Below are positions 58,336 to 64,000 of a stretch of DNA of 64,000 nucleotides, in pieces; within the stretch, counting starts at the first letter, position 1; every line of letters starts with the position of its first letter. The stretch lies in the NCBI GenBank assembly GCA_001898225.1, contig MKTJ01000013.1, forward strand, positions 173,324-237,323. The letters run 5' to 3'. Source of the stretch: Chloroflexi bacterium 54-19. Lineage in GTDB: Bacteria; Chloroflexota; Chloroflexia; Chloroheliales; Chloroheliaceae. The notes below the pieces were generated by a model that worked only from the letters and a program-made list of their open reading frames with translations, was not told the origin of the DNA and ran no database searches. A program made the translations under genes and the position numbers.

Positions 58336-59838
58336 ATGGCAGTAATTAAAGGGATTCTCGGCTGGTTGGAGGACCGCACCGGGGTAATGGCGGCCATTAA
58401 ACCAGTCCTGGACCACAAAGTACCTTATACGAATTGGAAGACCGGCTGGTGGTATGTCCTGGGTAGTGCGGTGCTGGTAGCCTTCATGATCCAGGTCATC
58501 AGCGGTATCGCCCTTTCCACCTCCTATGTATCATCGGCAGGTGACGCCTACAACTCGCTCACGTTTATTACCGAGGAAATGACCTTTGGTAGTTTCTTGC
58601 GCGGTATGCACTTCTGGGGCGGCTCGGCCATGGTGCTGCTGGTAGGCGCGCACGCCCTCCACGTCTTTATCATCGGGGCCTTCAAGTTCCCCCGCGAAGT
58701 AAACTGGTTGAGCGGCGTGGTATTGTTCTTCTGTACCCTGGGTATGGGCTTTACCGGGCAGCTTTTGCGCTGGGACCAGACCGCTTTCTGGTCGGTTATC
58801 GTAGGTGCGGACCAGGCTGCTCGGACCCCCTTTATTGGGGAGTCGCTGGCAAAATTCGTTATGGCCGGTAACACGGTCGGTGGCGCAACTTTGAGCCGGT
58901 TCTTTGCCTATCACGTCTTCTTTATTCCCGGTATCATCTTCCTGTTTATCGGGTTGCACCTGTTCCTGGTCATCCGCAACGGTATTTCCGAACCGCCTCA
59001 GCGCGGCGAAGCGGTGGACCCCAAGACCTACCGCAAACGCTATCACGATATGCTGGAAAAATCCGGCGTACCCTTCTGGCCGGACGCAGTCTGGCGCGAC
59101 GCGGTGGCGGCGATTATCCTGGTGTTGATAGTAGTTGCCCTGGCTATCTTCCTGGGACCGCCCGCCCTGGAAGCCCCGCCTGACCCGACTCAGTTGGCGG
59201 TTTACCCGCGCCCGGACTGGTATCTGCTCTGGTACTTCTCGGTGCTGGCCCTTATCCCACCCGCCTCCGAACCTTATGTCATTTTAGGTGGTCCCGGCCT
59301 GGCGGTGGTCTTGATGTTAATTCTGCCGCTGGTCGCTAATAAGGGCGAACGCAGCCCCTTGCGGCGGCCCTGGGCGATGGGTTTCGTGTTGTTCCTGGTC
59401 ATCATGATTTCAACCCTATGGATTACCGGGTTGGTCTCGCCCTGGTCACCCAACACAAAGACCCAACCTATAAGTCCAACGTTGTTCCAGGCATCATCGG
59501 CACAGGTCCAAAAAGGGGTCCAGCTTTTCTATGAAAAAGGCTGTCAGTATTGTCACGCTATTGACATCAACCAAAATCCGCAGAGCGGTTCGGTGGCTGA
59601 AACCGCCGTTGGTGGGCAGCGTGGTCCGAACCTGAGTACGGTCGGTAGCCGGTTGACCCACGAACAACTGGTTGTCCGTATCCTGAACGGTGGTGAGGCA
59701 ATGCCGCGGTTTGGCGACCTGCTCAAACCGGACGAACTGGATGCTATCGTGGCCTTCCTGCAAACCCGTACGGTTTCCTCGGATAGCAAAGAAGGCCAGG
59801 GGAACGGGGTCGAAGTTAGCCTGAACGGGCAAAAGTAG
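58336..59838 (+). CDS. Cytochrome b with fused C-terminal cytochrome c
   Basis: A 500-residue fusion. The N-terminal 8-helix cytochrome b part (about 1-385) has haem-ligand His pairs in GMHFWGGSAMVLLVGAHALH (about 92-111) and FFAYHVFFIPGIIFLFIGLH (about 193-212). The Qo-site motif is PPAS rather than PEWY. The C-terminal cytochrome c domain (about 393-484) has GCQYCH and an axial Met in GEAMPRFGD. It would oxidise quinol at the Qo site, pass electrons through the Rieske protein to its own cytochrome c domain, and release them to the oxidase. A separate cytochrome c1 is not encoded. Ends the respiratory cluster with a strong terminator. Confidence 0.95.
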   Translation: MAVIKGILGWLEDRTGVMAAIKPVLDHKVPYTNWKTGWWYVLGSAVLVAFMIQVISGIALSTSYVSSAGDAYNSLTFITEEMTFGSFLRGMHFWGGSAMVLLVGAHALHVFIIGAFKFPREVNWLSGVVLFFCTLGMGFTGQLLRWDQTAFWSVIVGADQAARTPFIGESLAKFVMAGNTVGGATLSRFFAYHVFFIPGIIFLFIGLHLFLVIRNGISEPPQRGEAVDPKTYRKRYHDMLEKSGVPFWPDAVWRDAVAAIILVLIVVALAIFLGPPALEAPPDPTQLAVYPRPDWYLLWYFSVLALIPPASEPYVILGGPGLAVVLMLILPLVANKGERSPLRRPWAMGFVLFLVIMISTLWITGLVSPWSPNTKTQPISPTLFQASSAQVQKGVQLFYEKGCQYCHAIDINQNPQSGSVAETAVGGQRGPNLSTVGSRLTHEQLVVRILNGGEAMPRFGDLLKPDELDAIVAFLQTRTVSSDSKEGQGNGVEVSLNGQK

Positions 59839-59855
59839 GATAATAGTAGTAGAAT

Positions 59856-59900
59856 AAGGGCAAAGACTTGAAGTTTTTGGAGTCTTTGCCCTTATTTTTT
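59856..59900 (+). terminator. Terminator of the respiratory cluster
   Basis: AAGGGCAAAGACT/AGTCTTTGCCCTT, 13-bp stem, then TATTTTTT. Confidence 0.95.
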
Positions 59901-59920
59901 AGAAAGCAGGCTTTACACTA

Positions 59921-61045
59921 TTGGCAACCGTTTTTAACCAGGACCGCGAGGGTAAGTTGGCCCAGCCTGGGACCGGCTACGCTATCGAAACTGCCAACCT
60001 CACCAAGTCGTTTGGCAAGGTTAAGGCGGTGGCCGGGCTCGATTTGAAGGTCGAAGCCGGGGCCCTTTACGCTTTGCTGGGTCCGAACGGGGCCGGTAAG
60101 ACCACTACCCTCAACCTCCTGACCACCCTTATCGGGCCGGACAAAGGCACCGCTAAAGTGGCGGGATATGACGTGGTCAAGCAACCGGGCCTGGTCCGGC
60201 GCAATATCGGGGTCACTTTCCAGGAAGTTTCGCTTGACCGCAACCTGACCGGGCGCTCCCTGCTCGATATTCACGGGCGGCTCTACCAGTTACCCCAGAA
60301 AGAAATCAAGAAACGCATCGAGCAGTTGGTCGAACTGGTCGAATTGCAGGAAGTGCTGGACCGGCCTGTCAAGACCTATTCAGGCGGTATGAAGCGGCGG
60401 TTGGAACTGGCTCGCGGCCTTCTTACCGAGCCAAATATCCTTTTTCTTGATGAACCGACGGTCGGACTGGACCCCCACAACCGCGAAAATATCTGGGCTT
60501 ACCTACAGGAGTTGCGCGCACGGGGAAACTTAACTATCATGCTAACTACCCACTATCTCGACGAAGCCGAAAAGCTGGCCGATAAGGTCGGGATTATTGA
60601 CGAGGGCAAACTGGTGGTGGAAGGTTCGCCCGCCAGCCTGATAGCTTCGCTCGGCACCGATATAATCAAGCTCACCGGCAGCGGTGATGTAACCCGGTTC
60701 AAAGAGGCTTTGCGGCAACAGGAATGGATTGCGGCTTTCCGGGTAGCCACCGAAGCGGTCCAGACCGCAACTGCCCCAACCGTTGAAACAAAACCCGCCG
60801 AGGCGGCCCAAGCCGCGCCCACCGGAGCACCGCCCCCGACAGAGTCCGTCCAACCCGGGGAAAATACGGGACCGGGCGGCGTCACCGAAATCCTGATAAA
60901 CCTGACCGCCGAGGCCGGGCGCTCCGTCAAACCCCTGGTGGACCTGGCCGAGCGCAACGGGTTCGAGGTCGAAGACGTTTCCCTACAGCGTCCCACCCTC
61001 AACGAAGTTTTCTTTAAATATACCGGCAGGAGACTAAGAGACTGA
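59921..61045 (+). CDS. ABC-2 type exporter ATPase (DrrA-like)
   Basis: ATP-binding subunit of 374 residues starting at TTG. Walker A is LLGPNGAGKTTTLN (residues about 53-66), signature YSGGMKRRLELARGLL (about 152-167), Walker B LFLDEPTVGLD (about 173-183), and the H-loop TTHYLDEAEKLADK (about 210-223). This set is that of drug- and lipid-exporting DrrA-type ATPases. Unusual is a long Ala/Pro/Thr/Glu-rich insertion (about 285-325) before the final VSLQRPTLNEVFFKYTGR domain. The permease gene starts on the last base of its stop codon (TGATG), so translation is coupled. Substrate unknown. Confidence 0.94.
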   Translation: MATVFNQDREGKLAQPGTGYAIETANLTKSFGKVKAVAGLDLKVEAGALYALLGPNGAGKTTTLNLLTTLIGPDKGTAKVAGYDVVKQPGLVRRNIGVTFQEVSLDRNLTGRSLLDIHGRLYQLPQKEIKKRIEQLVELVELQEVLDRPVKTYSGGMKRRLELARGLLTEPNILFLDEPTVGLDPHNRENIWAYLQELRARGNLTIMLTTHYLDEAEKLADKVGIIDEGKLVVEGSPASLIASLGTDIIKLTGSGDVTRFKEALRQQEWIAAFRVATEAVQTATAPTVETKPAEAAQAAPTGAPPPTESVQPGENTGPGGVTEILINLTAEAGRSVKPLVDLAERNGFEVEDVSLQRPTLNEVFFKYTGRRLRD

Positions 61046-61878
61046 TGGCAATCGTAGTAAAAAACCGGGCCGTAGCGGCCCCTAAAGAACCGGGCGAGTG
61101 GAGTGGTCTTCTCACCGGCATTTATACGCTCTGGCTAAAGCACATGCGGAAGTTCCGCAGCAGCCCGGTGGAGATTTTGTTTACCCTGGCGACCCCGGTG
61201 TTGTGGATTCTGTTCTTCGGTGTCTGTATGACCGGGATGGTCGTCCCGACCGAAACCGGCCTGGGCTACCAGGCTTTTATCACGCCGGGCGTAATGCTCT
61301 TAACCGGCCTGACGGCGGCTATCCTGGGCGGCACGACCCTGCTATTGGAGCGGGTCAACGGCACCCTCAAGGAATACCTGGTGGCTCCGATTCCGCGCCT
61401 GGCAGTCCTGCTCGGCTCGATGACCAGCGGCCTGACCAAAGCTATCCTGCAAGCCATCGCGGTCCTTATCGCCGGGGCCTTACTCGACTCGACCCTGCAT
61501 TTTAACATCCTGCCCTTCCTGGCGGCCCTCGGTATCGTTGGGATGTACTGCCTCGGCTTTGTGGGTCTGGCCTCGGCCTTCGCCAGCCAGGCAAAGAGCA
61601 TGGAAAGCTACCACTCGCTGATTATGGTGATGAACCTGCCGGTGCTGTTCATCTCTAACGCGCTCTACCCGCTAGAAAAAATGCCTGTCACCGTTCGCGG
61701 GCTGGCGATGCTCAACCCAACCACCTACGGCGTAGACGCCTGCCGCATCCTGCTTTATGGCTCGAAACCGGAAATCGGCCTGGGAATAGACCTGGCGGTA
61801 CTGGGCGTCTTCATGGTGTTGGGTGTCTATATCGGCTATCGCTCCTTTAATTCGGTAATGCAAAAAATAGGGGCTTAA
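61045..61878 (+). CDS. ABC-2 type exporter permease (DrrB-like)
   Basis: Membrane subunit of 277 residues with six predicted helices. GIYTLWLKHMRKFRSSPVEI (residues about 24-43) is the coupling N-terminal helix, and the C-terminal half has the family signature GLASAFASQAKSMESYHSLI (about 172-191) followed by MNLPVLFISNALYPLEKMP. It forms the exporter with the ATPase translated just before it. A strong terminator follows, so the pair is an independent operon. Confidence 0.93.
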   Translation: MAIVVKNRAVAAPKEPGEWSGLLTGIYTLWLKHMRKFRSSPVEILFTLATPVLWILFFGVCMTGMVVPTETGLGYQAFITPGVMLLTGLTAAILGGTTLLLERVNGTLKEYLVAPIPRLAVLLGSMTSGLTKAILQAIAVLIAGALLDSTLHFNILPFLAALGIVGMYCLGFVGLASAFASQAKSMESYHSLIMVMNLPVLFISNALYPLEKMPVTVRGLAMLNPTTYGVDACRILLYGSKPEIGLGIDLAVLGVFMVLGVYIGYRSFNSVMQKIGA

Positions 61879-61883
61879 CCCCC

Positions 61884-61936
61884 AAAGACCCTTCTCAAGG
61901 ATTCCTTCGATTGGGAACCTTACGAAGGGTCTTTGC
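61884..61936 (+). terminator. Terminator after the ABC exporter operon
   Basis: AAAGACCCTTC/GAAGGGTCTTT stem (11 bp) with an extended inner loop; the following tract has few T residues. Confidence 0.75.
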
Positions 61937-62055
61937 GTAAATAATATACCGTTAACCCAGTAAAAAACTGCTATAACGCCCTGCCCGTAGGGGTACCCTC
62001 ATAAAAACAAAAGCACAAAAATACAAGTCATTTTATAAAGAAACAAAGGACCAAA

Positions 62056-62463
62056 ATGGAAAACCTGAGAGACAAGCCAGAAAGTTATTGGCGCGAGCGA
62101 TTGACCCCACAGCAGTATCACGTGCTGCGCGAAAAGGGGACCGAGCGAGCGTTTACCGGGGCGCTCTATCACAACGAGGACCAGGGCGTCTATGAGTGCG
62201 GGGCCTGTGGGCAACCTCTCTTTTCTTCGGATGCCAAGTACGATTCAGGCTGCGGCTGGCCGAGCTTTGACGACCCGATACACCGTGAAAATGTCGAACT
62301 GCACGAAGACCTTTCGTATGGGATGCGCCGGATTGAGGTAGATTGTAAAAACTGCGGGTCGCACCTGGGCCACGTCTTTCCAGATGGACCCCGCGATACC
62401 ACCGGGCTACGCTACTGTATCAATTCGGCCTCGCTAAAATTTCAACCGAGGAAAGCCTTATAG
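62056..62463 (+). CDS. msrB: Peptide-methionine (R)-S-oxide reductase
   Basis: A 135-residue MsrB enzyme that repairs methionine R-sulfoxide in proteins. The catalytic residue is Cys121 in [10 protein letters not shown]. Zinc ligands are Cys48/Cys51 (CGAC) and Cys97/Cys100 (CKNC), so this is the zinc form. [11 protein letters not shown] (66-76) and [12 protein letters not shown] (101-112) are the substrate loops. No msrA partner is close. Complete, ATG start with CAAAGGA-type ribosome site. The kinase gene begins 38 bases later on the same strand and may be cotranscribed. Confidence 0.96.
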   Translation: MENLRDKPESYWRERLTPQQYHVLREKGTERAFTGALYHNEDQGVYECGACGQPLFSSDAKYDSGCGWPSFDDPIHRENVELHEDLSYGMRRIEVDCKNCGSHLGHVFPDGPRDTTGLRYCINSASLKFQPRKAL

Positions 62464-62501
62464 CCGAAAATAACGACAACGAGGAAAATAATACCGGGTC
62501 T

Positions 62502-64000
62502 TTGATAGGGAACCGTTACCAGCGCAAACACAGCCTGGGTAAAGGCACCTTTGGCGAAGTTTTTCTGGCCGACGACCTTAAATTCGACCCGCCCCGCGCG
62601 GTCGCTATCAAAATCCTGCACAGCAAATTCCTCAACGAAGCGGGCGTCCGGCATGATATTGCTCACGAAGCCTCTATCCTGGCCCGCTTCAACCACCCAA
62701 ACATCTTGCGGGTGCTTGATTTCGATATTACCCCCGACCTCGCCTATATCGTAACCGAACTGGCCGAGGGCGGGTCGCTGGCCCAAAGAATCCGGCCTGA
62801 CCCGACCCGGCCCCCGGTCCGCCAACCCCTGAAGGATGTTGTCCGCTATCTCGACCAGATTAGCGATGCCCTGGACGAAGCTCACGCCCAGGGCTTGATT
62901 CACCGCGACCTCAAACCGCTAAACATCTTGCTCGACCGGCGCAACCGCCCCCTGATTGCCGACTTTGGAATGGCGACAGCGGTCAGCAATTCGCAGTCTT
63001 CGGTGGTTATTGAGGTTAACACCAGCGGCACCCCACCTTATATGGCCCCCGAACAGTGGATGGGCCAGGTTAGTCGGGCCAGCGACAACTACGCTCTCGG
63101 TATCATTACCTACCAGCTAATTACCGGGCAGGTGCCTTTCCAGGGAGAGCCAGCCGCCCTCGGCTTCCAGCACCTTAACGCGCCAATTCCCAGGCTGAGC
63201 GACCGCGCCCCCGGTTTAATTTACCCGCCCGCCCTCGACGAGGCCCTGGCCGGAGTGCTGGCGAAAGACCCCCGGCAGCGCACCCGCCCGGCCAGAGAAT
63301 TCGCCAACCGGTTTCGGACCGCCCTCAGTCAAAGCGACGCGATGGCAGATTCGAGCTATTCCTTACCTTCGCTACCTCCGGTGCCACCCCTGACTCTCAC
63401 CGGGGCGGATACTTTATCTCTCAATCCGTCTCCCTCAACCGCCGGGTCCAACTCGACCGTTGACCCCGGCAGCACGCCAACCCGGTCAGTCAGCCTTTCA
63501 AGTGACGAGGCTACCAGGGCCAGCCAGGAGCAAGGGGGTTCCGGGTCGAATCCGTCCGGCCCAACCGGTTCCCAATCACAGGGTTCACAACCCCAGCATT
63601 CACAACCCAATACCTTTAGCAGTTCGGGCGCTAATTTTCCCGGCCATTCTAATTCAAATCCTGGCTCGAACCCGCCCGGCTCAATTCCGTCCGGCACCTT
63701 TGGGTCGAACCCGCCCGCCCTGGTGTGCCCCCCGGCGTTATTAGCCAGGCCCGCCCAAAAATGCCCGTCCGCAACCTGGTTTTGATAGGACTGGGCGCGG
63801 TAGCCGTCCTGGCGATTGTGGTAACAGCTATCGTTTTTAGCCTGGGCGGTAAACCAAACCAGTCGCCCACCCAGGTAGCCGCCGCCCCGACCGGTACCAT
63901 AACCGCTACAACTGCATCTACTATCCCAACCTCACAGGTTGCGACAACCGTCGCCGGTACAGTTACGGCCAGACCAACCACCACCAACCCTAAAACCACG
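62502..64000 (+). pseudogene. PknB-type Ser/Thr protein kinase, frameshifted, running off the right edge
   Basis: Eukaryotic-type kinase with all catalytic motifs: glycine loop GKGTFGEV (13-20), Lys37 in VAIKIL, HRDLKPLN (134-141), DFG (154-156) and APE (182-184). A Ser/Pro/Asn-rich linker (about 280-410) follows. The reading frame breaks in the CCGCCCGCCC stretch near 63711-63732 and stops at 63785. In the next frame the sequence continues as VRNLVLIGLGAVAVLAIVVT, a transmembrane helix, then a Thr/Pro-rich extracellular tail to the window end. A missing G would restore one protein, so this may be a sequencing error or true frameshift. Start: TTG at 62502 is the only usable in-frame start before the domain. 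Confidence 0.85.

Overview
The window looks like chromosomal DNA of a member of the Chloroflexota (inference, moderate confidence). The main pointers are a caa3 oxidase cluster with a fused CtaA-CtaB haem synthase, a Rieske/cytochrome b complex whose cytochrome b carries its own cytochrome c domain, an ABCG-type transporter with three FHA domains, homocitrate synthase next to a LysX-type ligase (the LysW lysine route), and a eukaryotic-type Ser/Thr kinase. Genes are dense on both strands and nothing looks like a prophage, transposon or integron. No tRNA, rRNA or CRISPR array was seen.

Layout. 0-13.8 kb: end of an ECF41-type sigma factor coupled to an FAD oxidoreductase, a GNAT enzyme, a redoxin, a HIT protein, a phosphodiesterase-like enzyme, ClpP, a proS operon (proS, glycolipid-binding-like protein, Gfo/Idh/MocA enzyme), a DsbA-like protein, a nucleoside hydrolase and an orphan solute-binding lipoprotein. 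14-20 kb: the triple-FHA ABC exporter and three exported proteins or lipoproteins. 20.5-29.3 kb: YceI, pirin, a helical WXG-like protein, LysX plus homocitrate synthase, two small unknown proteins, and GlcE/GlcD. 29.4-33.4 kb: a membrane TPR protein, a small acidic peptide, and an esterase/ATP-grasp pair under a promoter with a near-ideal operator. 33.7-41.1 kb: a chemoreceptor, an orphan CoA-transferase beta subunit, queE-queC, an oxidoreductase, an aldo/keto reductase and a TetR gene. 41.1-49.9 kb: a Tat-exported PhoX behind an array of Pho-box-like repeats, a cysteine desulfurase under a SAM-I riboswitch, a GNAT/oxidoreductase pair, and a TetR/MFS efflux pair. 50-59.9 kb: an RRM protein, then the respiratory cluster coxB-coxA-coxC-ctaAB-ctaG-small subunit-Rieske-cytochrome b/c. 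59.9-64 kb: an ABC-2 exporter pair, MsrB, and a Ser/Thr kinase that is frameshifted and runs off the window.

How genes work together. The 51-60 kb cluster encodes a nearly complete quinol-to-oxygen chain. Both the quinol-oxidising complex and the oxidase carry their own covalent cytochrome c domain, which would allow direct electron transfer without a soluble cytochrome c. Several genes have clear local control elements: a SAM-I riboswitch with mutually exclusive terminator and antiterminator, an 11-bp-period Pho array, and four palindromic operators lying on sigma-70-type promoters.

The strongest leads for something undescribed are the esterase/ATP-grasp pair with its operator and the nearby acidic peptide, a possible structured RNA at 33.5-33.74 kb, and heptamer-repeat inverted elements at 5.7 and 13.9 kb (a related array lies at 44.9 kb). 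All functional statements come from reading the sequence and known family motifs. No database search was possible.
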